DNA of 9,981 nt from Syntrophomonadaceae bacterium (GTDB lineage Bacteria; Bacillota; Dethiobacteria; PWVN01): the NCBI GenBank assembly GCA_007136165.1, contig SLHK01000101.1:1-9981 (forward strand), written 5' to 3'. A program made the position numbers and the translations under genes. The notes under the pieces were generated by a model. That model had not been told where the DNA came from. It saw only the letters and a program-made list of their open reading frames with translations, and did not search any database. How positions within the stretch are numbered: position 1 is the stretch's first letter; the number at the start of each line of letters is the position of its first letter. This document shows, one piece after another, positions 1-6,342 of the stretch.

Positions 1-885
1 AAACTGGAATGTGCGCCCATATCAATCCCCACCGGTTCCGGCCTTTACGAACCCAGTGATTACGGCGGAACCTTCCACCACCGGCATCTAACCGTCAGGG
101 AAGCCCTGATGACCTCATGCAACATTTCCGCCATCAAGGCAAACATGGCAGTGGGGCCGGAAGCAGCGGTAGACTTTGCCCGGCGTATGGGCATCAGCTC
201 CCAATTAAAACCCGTCATCAGCCTGCCCTTGAGCAGCGAAGCCACTGCCCTGGATATGACTGCTGCCTTTAGCCCTTTTGCCAACCGGGGCATTAAATCA
301 GAACCAATTCTGGTTACCCGGGTGGAGGATTCCCGGGGGCAGGTCCTCCTGGAAAATAAGCCCCGGCAGCAGGTAGTCCTGGATGAAGGCATTGCTTTTA
401 TCGTATCGGACATGCTCAAGGACGTTTTCAGCCCCGGCGGTACCGCCAGGCACCTGGCCGAGGTGGTGGCCAGGCCGGCGGCAGCCAAAACCGGTACGGC
501 GGAAAAGGAAGCCAACGTCTATATCGTCGGTTATACGCCGGAACTCATCGCCACCGTTTATGTGGGGGATGATGACTTCAACTACTCCTTGGAGAAGGGA
601 AGTACGGGAGGCAGCGTGGCCGGCCCCATTTGGGCCAACTTCATGCGGGAAGCCCTTAAAGATACTCCCGTAAGCGACTTCCAAAAGCCCGCCAATGTGG
701 CCAGGGTGGAGCTGTGCCCGGAAACAGGCCTTAAGAAAAACCCTGACTGTACCCTGGAATCCACCTATGAGTATTTTGTTAAGGGAACGGAACCTCAAGA
801 CCAGTGCGGGCCGGAAAATTGTTCCGGCTGCCAGCAGCAGTGGTGGTGGCCCTGGCAACCTTTTTTCTGGAGAAACAGCCCCTAA
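1..885 (+). CDS. Class A-like penicillin-binding protein, C-terminal part (5' end outside window)
   Basis: The reading frame is open from base 1 to the TAA at 883-885, giving 294 visible residues of the transpeptidase half of a penicillin-binding protein that cross-links peptidoglycan outside the membrane. Seen: the pattern YEPSDYGG..LTVREAL, then the SxN motif as SCN (residues 39-41), and the KTG motif as KTGTA (163-167), followed by VGYTPELIATVYVG and a TGG..AGPIWANFM stretch, all in the order usual for class A enzymes. The catalytic SxxK serine, any glycosyltransferase domain and the membrane anchor lie upstream and cannot be judged. After the catalytic domain come a Cys pair (C239, C250), a second cluster (C269, C274, C277) and an aromatic tail (about 281-290) ending RNSP. 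The gene faces the hydrolase gene and ends at a shared terminator. Family is confident; class A rather than class B is inferred from the motif context. Confidence 0.9.
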   Translation, partial: KLECAPISIPTGSGLYEPSDYGGTFHHRHLTVREALMTSCNISAIKANMAVGPEAAVDFARRMGISSQLKPVISLPLSSEATALDMTAAFSPFANRGIKSEPILVTRVEDSRGQVLLENKPRQQVVLDEGIAFIVSDMLKDVFSPGGTARHLAEVVARPAAAKTGTAEKEANVYIVGYTPELIATVYVGDDDFNYSLEKGSTGGSVAGPIWANFMREALKDTPVSDFQKPANVARVELCPETGLKKNPDCTLESTYEYFVKGTEPQDQCGPENCSGCQQQWWWPWQPFFWRNSP

Positions 886-908
886 AAATACAGCCTGACC
901 AAACCGGC

Positions 909-955
909 AAAAAAAAGATGGCTTTCAAGGAACAACCCTTGAAAGCCATCTTTTT
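909..955. terminator. Bidirectional Rho-independent terminator between convergent genes
   Basis: A perfect 19-bp inverted repeat (912-930 with 937-955) encloses a 6-base loop, AACAAC. The right arm ends in five T on the plus strand. The left arm lies in a run of eight A (909-916), which reads as eight T on the minus strand. It can therefore end transcripts of the penicillin-binding protein gene (+) and of the hydrolase gene (-). It lies in the 118-base gap between their stop codons; the rest of that gap (956-1003) shows nothing I can identify. Confidence 0.93.
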
Positions 956-1003
956 AAAGACAGAAAAATGGATGGTCCCTCAATTTACCGTGTTCTCATC
1001 TTT

Positions 1004-1621
1004 TTAGCGCAAAAAGGGGTTGGTCTCCTTTTCTTCCCCTACGGTGGTGGCAGGGCCGTGGCCGGGATATACCAGGGTGCCGGGAGGAAAGGGCAGGATT
1101 TTTTCTTTAATGGAGGCAATTATTTGCCTGTAGGAGCCCCCGGGCAGGTCAGTACGGCCTATGGAACCGGCAAAAAGGGTATCGCCGGTAAAAATTGCAT
1201 TGTCCACCTTGAGGCTGATCCCACCCCGGGTGTGCCCGGGTGTATGAAGGACCTGGAATGAAAGGCTTCCCGCCTCCAAAACATCCCCCTCCTCCAGCAG
1301 CCGGTCGGGCTCAGCCAGCTTAACTTTACCGGCAAAAACAGAAAGGCTGGCATGGGGTTTCCGGCACATTTCTCCATCCTCCCGGTGAATCAGCAGGGGA
1401 GCCCCCGTTGCTTCCCGGACATCAGCATTGGCTCCCACATGGTCCACATGGCCATGGGTATTAATGATAAACTTAACCTGGATGTCCTCATCCTCAACAG
1501 CCCTAAGGATCTGCGGCCCTTCCGCTCCGGGATCTATGACAACCCCCTCCCTGGTATCCGGGCAGGCAACCAGATAACAATTGGCGGCAAAGGCCCCAAC
1601 CTCTAAAACCCGCAGTATCAA
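1004..1621 (-). CDS. Metallo-beta-lactamase-fold hydrolase, glyoxalase II-like
   Basis: The 205-residue product has the full metal-site set of the MBL fold: THGHVDH (55-61, HxHxDH), HTPGHT (126-131), GDTLF (146-150, bridging Asp147) and YPGHGP (185-190, His188). The GRTDLPGG stretch (155-162) and the C-terminal NPFLR are typical of small cytosolic glyoxalase II-like proteins (YcbL type), which bind two metal ions and often hydrolyse thioesters. It is too short for, and unlike, WalJ/YycJ, the MBL protein of the Bacillus wal operon. No signal peptide is seen. The start is TTG, chosen because AAAGGAGGGG (1627-1636) lies 5-7 bases upstream and the protein begins as the family does (MILRVLEVGAFAANCYLV). 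It is the last minus-strand gene, about 100 bases after rlmH, and may have its own promoter. Fold is near certain; the substrate is unknown. Confidence 0.93.
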   Translation of the reverse strand: MILRVLEVGAFAANCYLVACPDTREGVVIDPGAEGPQILRAVEDEDIQVKFIINTHGHVDHVGANADVREATGAPLLIHREDGEMCRKPHASLSVFAGKVKLAEPDRLLEEGDVLEAGSLSFQVLHTPGHTRGGISLKVDNAIFTGDTLFAGSIGRTDLPGGSYRQIIASIKEKILPFPPGTLVYPGHGPATTVGEEKETNPFLR

Positions 1622-1639
1622 AAGTACCCCTCCTTTAAC

Positions 1640-1659
1640 GGCAGCCCGTACCGGCTGCC
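1640..1659 (-). other. Hairpin in the leader of the MBL hydrolase gene
   Basis: GGCAGCC (1640-1646) and GGCTGCC (1653-1659) form a 7-bp GC-rich stem with a 6-base loop. It ends only four bases before the SD of the hydrolase gene. It lacks a following T run on the minus strand, so it is unlikely to be a simple terminator. It could stabilise the mRNA or affect ribosome access, but this is inference. Confidence 0.45.
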
Positions 1660-1663
1660 TTAC

Positions 1664-1692
1664 TCTATATATATTTTAAACAAAATAAGCAA
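1664..1692 (-). promoter_or_regulatory. Candidate promoter for the MBL hydrolase gene
   Basis: On the minus strand, TTGCTT (1687-1692) and TATAGA (1664-1669) are separated by 17 bases, in an AT-rich stretch between rlmH and the hydrolase gene. Each box is an imperfect match to the vegetative sigma consensus. A start just downstream would place the 1640-1659 hairpin at the 5' end of the transcript. AT-rich sequence gives such matches by chance. Confidence 0.35.
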
Positions 1693-1720
1693 AAATCCTG
1701 CCTGCCGGGGGAAAATGCCC

Positions 1721-2197
1721 TCACTTGTGATAGGGGTGCCCCTTAATCAAAGTAAAAGCCCTGTAGAGCTGTTCCAGAAGCAGCAGCCGGAAAAGTTGAT
1801 GGGGAAAGGTAAGGGCCGAAAAGGAAAGGGTCAAGTCGGATTCCCGAAGCAAGGATTCTTCCAGCCCCAGGCTGCCTCCGACAAGAAAAACCACCCTGCT
1901 GTGCCCCCTTCCCGCCAGCTCCGCCAAATACCGGGAAAGCTCCTCCGAAGAAAAAACCGTGCCTTCCCTGTGTAAAGCGATAACGTGGGCACCGGGAGCA
2001 ATTTTATCCCGGATGCGCTTTCCCTCCAGGCTGAGAATCCCGGCGGTATCCGCCTTCCGGGAAGCGCCCCCTTCATCCTTGACTTCAGCAATTTCTACCC
2101 GGGCAAAGGGCGCCAGGCGCTTGCGGTACTCCCGGATGCCCGCCGACAGGTAGCTCTCTTTTACTTTGCCCACAGCAACTATATGAATGCGGTACAT
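1721..2197 (-). CDS. rlmH: 23S rRNA (pseudouridine1915-N3)-methyltransferase RlmH
   Basis: The 158-residue protein matches RlmH (formerly the YbeA family), which methylates pseudouridine 1915 in helix 69 of 23S rRNA using S-adenosylmethionine, acting on assembled ribosomes. Seen: the N-terminal MYRIHIVAVGKVKESYL, the glycine-rich GGSLGLEESLL of the knotted SPOUT methyltransferase fold, then SFSALTFPHQLFRLLLLEQLYRAF and the conserved C-terminal KGHPYHK. Length fits the family (about 155-160). The ATG at 2195-2197 is chosen over an upstream in-frame extension because GGGAGGGG lies 6 bases before it and the family begins there. It follows the metalloenzyme gene by 20 bases, almost certainly in one transcript. 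Occurrence near walRK and an HtrA gene is also known in Bacillus, which supports vertical inheritance. Confidence 0.97.
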   Translation of the reverse strand: MYRIHIVAVGKVKESYLSAGIREYRKRLAPFARVEIAEVKDEGGASRKADTAGILSLEGKRIRDKIAPGAHVIALHREGTVFSSEELSRYLAELAGRGHSRVVFLVGGSLGLEESLLRESDLTLSFSALTFPHQLFRLLLLEQLYRAFTLIKGHPYHK

Positions 2198-2217
2198 TAT
2201 TCTCCCCTCCCGGAACT

Positions 2218-3123
2218 TTAATTTCCCCACGTCAGGTATTCCAGGATGGCGGGGGTAACATCGGTGATGGCTGTAAGCTCCCGGAAATACATCCGGTCAG
2301 CCCCCCACACCAGAGCGGGCACCGGGTTGTGGGTATGCCCCCGGACCCTCATATCTTCGATATTTCCGTGATCACTGGTTAGCAAAAGGAGGGTATCGGC
2401 CGGCAGGGCTTGCGGCAGGGCCCCCAAAAAGCCGTCCAGGCGTCTCAGAGCTTCCCTGATTTTATTAATATCCCCCGAATGGGCGGCCAAATCCGTCAGA
2501 AAATATTCAAAGAGGGTGAAGTCGTGGGTGGAAACCAGGCCCGCCAACCGGGCGGCCGCTTCCCCGGGAGAGATAATGGTGAGAGGATAGCCCTGCTCCT
2601 TCAGGTTTTCGTGGGTAATATCCGCGTATAAGGCCCGGCCGGCTTCCGCATCCTCCAGGGAATGAAAAGGCAGCCGGGCATAATAATTGGCGACGGTGGT
2701 ACAGGAGAAAAAGCGGGTCCCTTTGGCAAGGGCTGAAAAAAAGGGGGGGCGAAAGGCATTGGCGAAGACCACCTTGAAACCCAGGCCCTTTAAACGCCCC
2801 AGAAGCCCCTTTTCTTTCAGCAGATCTTTGAGGGCCCGGTTGGGGAAACCCTTGAGGTGCCGCCCCAGGAGGCCGGCGGCATTCTCCCCGGTAAGGAGGG
2901 CAGCCTGCCCCGTAGCGCTTTGGGGCGCCCCTGCAACACCCAGGGAAGCATCCAGGGGCAGGAGCAGGGCGGGACCGCCCGGGCTTCCCACTGTTTCCAG
3001 GGTCAGGGGGAATCCGGAAAGTAAAGACCTGAAACCCGGAGTGGGAGCGGTAATAAGGGGGTTAAAGTCTCCCCCCGGTCCCAGCCCCAGGCCGTCCACA
3101 AAGACCATCAATACCCTGGCCAT
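2218..3123 (-). CDS. Alkaline phosphatase superfamily metalloenzyme, compact iPGM-like
   Basis: The 301-residue protein has the two-metal site of cofactor-independent phosphoglycerate mutase and relatives: VDGLGLG with Asp10, a nucleophile region SATGQ (69-73), DLAAHSGD (Asp211, His215), TSDHGN (Asp251, His252) and HTHNPVP (His263). Full iPGM enzymes have about 510 residues because a second, phosphotransferase domain is inserted after the nucleophile; here only about 130 residues separate SATGQ from the next metal ligands. A true glycolytic mutase is therefore unlikely, and a phosphatase or phosphodiesterase is the better guess. Which of Ser69 and Thr71 is the nucleophile cannot be decided by eye. 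No signal peptide or membrane segment is seen, so it is probably cytosolic. The ATG is preceded by AGGAAGGAG at good distance. It lies 38 bases after htrA and 20 before rlmH. The substrate is unknown. Confidence 0.88.
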   Translation of the reverse strand: MARVLMVFVDGLGLGPGGDFNPLITAPTPGFRSLLSGFPLTLETVGSPGGPALLLPLDASLGVAGAPQSATGQAALLTGENAAGLLGRHLKGFPNRALKDLLKEKGLLGRLKGLGFKVVFANAFRPPFFSALAKGTRFFSCTTVANYYARLPFHSLEDAEAGRALYADITHENLKEQGYPLTIISPGEAAARLAGLVSTHDFTLFEYFLTDLAAHSGDINKIREALRRLDGFLGALPQALPADTLLLLTSDHGNIEDMRVRGHTHNPVPALVWGADRMYFRELTAITDVTPAILEYLTWGN

Positions 3124-3138
3124 GCCCTACTCCTTCCT

Positions 3139-3163
3139 GAGACCCCTTAGGGAGGGGGGTCTC
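3139..3163 (-). other. Intercistronic hairpin overlapping the htrA stop codon
   Basis: GAGACCCC (3139-3146) pairs with GGGGTCTC (3156-3163), an 8-bp perfect stem with a 9-base loop. It covers two bases of the htrA TGA and ends just before the SD of the metalloenzyme gene. There is no T run on the minus strand, so it is probably not an intrinsic terminator. It may protect or process the mRNA between the two genes. Confidence 0.5.
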
Positions 3164-4313
3164 AACCCTGCGGCATCTCCTCCAGGGTCACCGGGAGGGA
3201 CAGTTCTTCTTCTTCCCGCAGGACTTTTACTTCCACCACATCACCGGGCTTATACTGAAAAAGGGCGTGGCGCAGGCTGTCAAAGCCTTCCACCGGAGCT
3301 TCGCCCAGCTGAATTATAATATCCCCTTCTCGCAAGCCTCCCCGGGAAGCCGGGCTATTGGGCACAACCCGGGCCACCAGGACCCCGTAAACCTGGGGCA
3401 AGCCCAGGGATTCCGCCGTTTGGGGAGTCACTTCCTGGATTTCCACCCCTATCCAGGGACGTATAACCCGGCCGTACTCCACCAGTTCAGCAACAATGTT
3501 TTTGGCCATGTTGCTGGGGATGGCAAAACCCATACCTTCAAACCCGGGCAGGTTAATTTTTGCCGTGTTGATACCCACAACTTCTCCTTTAAGGTTCACC
3601 AGGGCGCCGCCGCTGTTGCCGGGGTTGATGGCAGCATCGGTCTGGATAAAGGCAAACCGGTATTCCGATGCTTCGATATAGCGTTCCGTGGCGCTGATGA
3701 CACCCAGGGTTACAGACTGCTGAAAAGCCAACCCCAGGGGGTTGCCGATGGCGATGGCCAGCTCGCCCACCTGCAGCAGGCCGGAATCACCGAAGGGGGC
3801 TGCCTTCAAGCCCGGATGCTCCACCCGGAGGACCGCCAGGTCCGTGGCGGGGTCGGCCCCCACAATCTCTGCCTGCTCCTCGGTCCCGTCGGAAAAAATT
3901 ACCGCCACTTCCGCGGCCTGGTGAATGACATGATAGTTAGTGACGATGAGGCCTTTGTCATGGATAATGACCCCGGAACCCGTTCCAACTTCCCGGAGTT
4001 CACTGGCGCCCCGGAACCAATCATAGAGCTGCTGCCTGTTGGAAACGCCAACCACAGCAGGGGTTACGGCCTGGGCTGCCTGTACCACCGCAGTATTCTG
4101 GTACTCGGGCAGCACCCGGTCTCCGTCGGGTTCCGGAAGCTCCGGGGCCTGGTAATCAAAGGGGTCTCCCGCATCGGGAGGGGCAGTGGGAAAACCGGCA
4201 TAAAATGCCGCCAAAGTCAAAGCCGTACCCAGGACAGCCCCCACCAGGACCAGGAGTATGGCGCCGCATCCCCACCCCGGCCTTAGAGAATCGTTGTTAA
4301 AACCCATATGCAT
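3162..4313 (-). CDS. htrA: Membrane-anchored HtrA/DegP-type serine protease with one PDZ domain
   Basis: The 383-residue protein is a trypsin-like (S1C) protease that degrades misfolded proteins on the outer face of the membrane. Seen: a short cytoplasmic start, one hydrophobic segment (about 17-41) acting as an uncleaved anchor, a Pro/Asp-rich linker (43-70), the protease domain (about 78-280) with the triad His128 (TNYHVI), Asp158 (ATDLAVL) and Ser234 (GNSGG), and a single C-terminal PDZ domain (about 287-376). Length and order match the Bacillus HtrA/HtrB/YyxA group, and YyxA also lies near walRK and rlmH. Which paralogue this is cannot be fixed from one window. The start at 4313 is ATG; an in-frame ATG two codons later (4305-4307) fits GGGAG (8 bases away) equally well, while AAGGGG is 9 bases from the first ATG. 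A TATAAT box lies just upstream, so it probably also has its own transcript. Confidence 0.95.
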   Translation of the reverse strand: MHMGFNNDSLRPGWGCGAILLVLVGAVLGTALTLAAFYAGFPTAPPDAGDPFDYQAPELPEPDGDRVLPEYQNTAVVQAAQAVTPAVVGVSNRQQLYDWFRGASELREVGTGSGVIIHDKGLIVTNYHVIHQAAEVAVIFSDGTEEQAEIVGADPATDLAVLRVEHPGLKAAPFGDSGLLQVGELAIAIGNPLGLAFQQSVTLGVISATERYIEASEYRFAFIQTDAAINPGNSGGALVNLKGEVVGINTAKINLPGFEGMGFAIPSNMAKNIVAELVEYGRVIRPWIGVEIQEVTPQTAESLGLPQVYGVLVARVVPNSPASRGGLREGDIIIQLGEAPVEGFDSLRHALFQYKPGDVVEVKVLREEEELSLPVTLEEMPQG

Positions 4314-4337
4314 GTCTCCCTTCCCCTTTTGTATTCT

Positions 4338-4366
4338 ATTATAGAAAAAAAGTCAGGTTTTTTCCA
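4338..4366 (-). promoter_or_regulatory. Candidate promoter for the htrA-type gene
   Basis: A perfect -10 box TATAAT (minus strand, 4338-4343) lies 24 bases before the first htrA ATG. The -35 position at 17-base spacing holds TGGAAA (4361-4366), a poor match, and falls inside the end of the phosphatase gene. The perfect -10 and the position just ahead of htrA favour real use, perhaps with help from an activator. No clear WalR-type direct repeat was seen. Confidence 0.5.
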
Positions 4367-4961
4367 GATGGCATATGTCATTAAAAAACATGAGCTCTCC
4401 CTTACCCCCCTCAAGGCGCAGGGCAGACAGGGAAGCATTGCTGACGGGAAACCGGTAAGGGGGAGCCTCCTGCCCGCTGATTATGAGGGTGAGAAAGGCG
4501 TTAATAAACCGGCCATGTCCCACCAGCAAACAGCGGCACCCCCGGGGGAAGCCGGCAAAAAAATCCCGGGAAGCCCGCAGGCGCCGGGTAAAACAGGCTA
4601 TTTCCTCGGCACCGGGGGGAATGGGCGCCCGGCAGGAGTTCCGGTAACTTTGCGCCAGCCCGGGGTACAATTCCTGAACCTCCTGCAGGGTAAGCCCCTC
4701 CATGACCCCGAAGGAGTATTCGCGGAAAAGGGGATGGAAGTAAAAAGGGGCTTCCAAATGCCGGGCTGCCAGTAAAGCCGTCTGCCTGGCCCGGTCCAGG
4801 TCGCTGGCAAAGACGGCCTGGATTTTAAAGTCCTCCAAAACGGGCTGGAGGCTCAGGGCCTGCTCCCGGCCCTTGCATGTCAAGGGGTAATCCCTGTGCC
4901 CCTGGAACCTGTTTTCCCGATTTCCTTCTGTCTCGCCATGCCTGGCCAGCAGCAGCAGCAA
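4353..4961 (-). CDS. Histidine phosphatase family protein (phosphoglycerate mutase-like)
   Basis: The 202-residue protein is a single-domain histidine phosphatase. Seen: the RHGET motif (Arg7, nucleophile His8), SDLDRARQTA (second Arg at 57), REYSFGVMEG (acid Glu81) and VGHG with the second catalytic His149. The family removes phosphate through a phosphohistidine intermediate; relatives include alpha-ribazole phosphatase (CobC) and broad PhoE/GpmB-type enzymes, and nothing here settles the substrate. No signal peptide is seen, so it is probably cytosolic. TTG at 4959-4961 is preferred: GGAGGTG (4968-4974) sits 6 bases before it. A GTG three codons upstream (4968-4970) is itself part of that SD and would have no spacer. 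The gene lies between a terminator-like hairpin after murA and the htrA promoter, so it may be a short unit of its own fed by read-through. Confidence 0.92.
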   Translation of the reverse strand: MLLLLARHGETEGNRENRFQGHRDYPLTCKGREQALSLQPVLEDFKIQAVFASDLDRARQTALLAARHLEAPFYFHPLFREYSFGVMEGLTLQEVQELYPGLAQSYRNSCRAPIPPGAEEIACFTRRLRASRDFFAGFPRGCRCLLVGHGRFINAFLTLIISGQEAPPYRFPVSNASLSALRLEGGKGELMFFNDICHLEKT

Positions 4962-4967
4962 TCCGGA

Positions 4968-4974
4968 CACCTCC
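4968..4974 (-). promoter_or_regulatory. Shine-Dalgarno site deciding the phosphatase start
   Basis: GGAGGTG on the minus strand closely matches the anti-SD of 16S rRNA. Its last three bases are the upstream GTG codon, so that codon is unlikely to be the start. The TTG six bases downstream has ideal spacing. Confidence 0.7.
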
Positions 4975-4982
4975 CCTGTGGA

Positions 4983-5021
4983 CTAAAATACAAAGTCCGG
5001 GCTCCCTTCGGGCCCGGACTT
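4983..5021 (-). terminator. Terminator-like hairpin after murA
   Basis: AAGTCCGGGC (4993-5002) and GCCCGGACTT (5012-5021) form a perfect 10-bp stem with a 9-base loop. On the minus strand the stem is followed by TTTGTATTTTAG, a broken T run. It starts 29 bases after the murA stop codon and ends shortly before the SD of the phosphatase gene. It probably ends part of the murA transcripts; the interrupted T run suggests incomplete termination. Confidence 0.65.
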
Positions 5022-5049
5022 GCGGAAGCTGTGCCTGCCCCAGGCCTTC

Positions 5050-6342
5050 TCAAGCCCCCCTGTTGGGCACAGCATATATTTTTTGGCTGTCGGGAATCCG
5101 AAACACTTCGGCGCCCAGGCTTTGGAGCCGGGCCTCGAAACAGTCGTAACCCCGGTCTATGTGCTCCACCCCGGAAACCTCTGTAACTCCTTCAGCCACC
5201 AGGCCCGCCACCGCACAGGCGGCCCCGGCCCGTAAATCCGTGGCCTTAATGGGGCAGGCTGTCAAAGGCACCCCGCCCCGGATAACGGCACTGCGGCCTT
5301 CCACTTTGATATCTGCCCCCATCCGTTTGAGCTCGCCTACATGCCGAAATCGGGCTTCAAAAATATTTTCCGTTATAATTCCCGTTCCCCGGGTCTGGGT
5401 CAAAAGAACTGTCATCATGGACTGGAGATCTGTGGGGTACCCGGGGTAAGGAAAGGTCTTTACATCCACAGATTGCAACGGCTTTGTACTGCACTCTACG
5501 GAAATAGTATCCTCGCCCACCTCCACCACGGCTCCAACCTCTTTCAGTTTGGCAATCACAGGGTCCATGTGCTTGGGAATGACGTTCTTCAAAAGAACCT
5601 TCCCCCCGGTGGCGGCAACGGCCAGCATATAGGTTCCCGTCTCTATGCGGTCGGGAATAATGCTGTAGCTGGTTCCCTGGAGGGATTTTACACCGTCTAT
5701 TTTAATCACATCCGTCCCTGCCCCCCGGACCTGCCCCCCCATGGCGTTGAGGAAACTGGCCAGGTCCACAATCTCCGGTTCTTTGGCACAGTTTTCAATA
5801 ACAGTCCTGCCGGGGGCCAGGACAGCTGCCAGCATAATATTAATTGTGGCACCCACGCTGACCACATCCAGGTAGACCTTATTGCCGGCCAGTTTGGCCC
5901 GCATTTCCACAACACCGTGATTTTGCCGGATGTCGGCTCCCAGGCTGGATAAACCTTTAATATGTTGATCTATGGGACGGGGGCCCAGGTCGCAGCCTCC
6001 CGGCACAGGCACCTTGCCCCGGCCGAAGCGGGCCAGCATAACCCCCAGCAAGTAATATGAGGCCCGCAGCTTTTTTACCAGTTCATAGGGGGGGGTTACG
6101 GGTTTGATGCCCGATGGGTCAATCCGGATGCTGTTCCCACCGATCCAGGCCACCCGGGCCCCCATGGATTCAATTATTTTTATCTGCATCTTGATATCCT
6201 CGATTCCGGGGATATTCTCCAGGGTTATGGGCGAGTCTGCCAGAATAGCGGCGGGAATAATTGGCAGAGCAGAATTTTTAGCGCCGTTAATGCGGATCTC
6301 TCCCTTTAGTACAGCCGGTCCCCTGACGATCAGCTTTTCCAA
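5050..6342 (-). CDS. murA: UDP-N-acetylglucosamine 1-carboxyvinyltransferase MurA
   Basis: The 430-residue enzyme transfers enolpyruvate from PEP to UDP-GlcNAc, the first committed step of peptidoglycan precursor synthesis, in the cytosol. Seen: GAKNSALP with Lys22 and Asn23, the catalytic loop PGGCDLGPRPID with Cys117 (equivalent to Cys115 of E. coli), GYPTDLQ with Asp305, and HIDRGYDCFEARL with Arg397. Length is normal and both inside-out alpha/beta lobes are covered. Because the loop has Cys and not Asp, the family rule predicts a fosfomycin-sensitive target. The start is TTG; an in-frame TAA lies three codons upstream and AAGGAGG is 11 bases before it. Many Firmicutes carry two murA paralogues (murAA, murAB/murZ), and which one this is cannot be told here. 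It follows the wal genes after a 119-base gap, linking wall sensing with precursor supply. Confidence 0.97.
   Translation of the reverse strand: MEKLIVRGPAVLKGEIRINGAKNSALPIIPAAILADSPITLENIPGIEDIKMQIKIIESMGARVAWIGGNSIRIDPSGIKPVTPPYELVKKLRASYYLLGVMLARFGRGKVPVPGGCDLGPRPIDQHIKGLSSLGADIRQNHGVVEMRAKLAGNKVYLDVVSVGATINIMLAAVLAPGRTVIENCAKEPEIVDLASFLNAMGGQVRGAGTDVIKIDGVKSLQGTSYSIIPDRIETGTYMLAVAATGGKVLLKNVIPKHMDPVIAKLKEVGAVVEVGEDTISVECSTKPLQSVDVKTFPYPGYPTDLQSMMTVLLTQTRGTGIITENIFEARFRHVGELKRMGADIKVEGRSAVIRGGVPLTACPIKATDLRAGAACAVAGLVAEGVTEVSGVEHIDRGYDCFEARLQSLGAEVFRIPDSQKIYAVPNRGA

Noticed and set aside
298..858. A 186-codon minus-strand frame opposite the penicillin-binding protein gene
   Set aside because: The plus strand carries the SCN and KTGTA motifs in frame, so this is a shadow.
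1004..1621. Identification of the MBL-fold gene as walJ/yycJ
   Set aside because: The protein is about 60 residues shorter than WalJ and carries the GRTDLPGG and YPGHGP motifs of glyoxalase II-like hydrolases; it is also far from yycI.
2198..2230. An N-terminal extension of RlmH by 11 codons
   Set aside because: The extension overlaps the end of the upstream gene, is not part of the family, and the ATG at 2195-2197 has its own strong SD.
2218..3123. Calling the metalloenzyme gpmI (glycolytic phosphoglycerate mutase)
   Set aside because: It has only the metal-binding half; the domain needed for the mutase reaction is missing at 301 residues.
2687..3319. A 210-codon Arg/Pro-rich plus-strand frame
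   Set aside because: It is antisense to the metalloenzyme and the htrA end; its composition is that expected from a shadow frame in GC-rich DNA.
3267..4286. A 339-codon open frame on the plus strand, opposite the htrA-type gene
   Set aside because: It is antisense to a protease gene with an intact catalytic triad, its product matches no pattern I know (many His, Gly, Pro), and it lacks a good SD. Long antisense frames are common opposite GC-rich genes.
5341..5952. A 203-codon plus-strand frame opposite murA
   Set aside because: It lies wholly inside murA, which has all its catalytic residues; no SD or recognisable domain.
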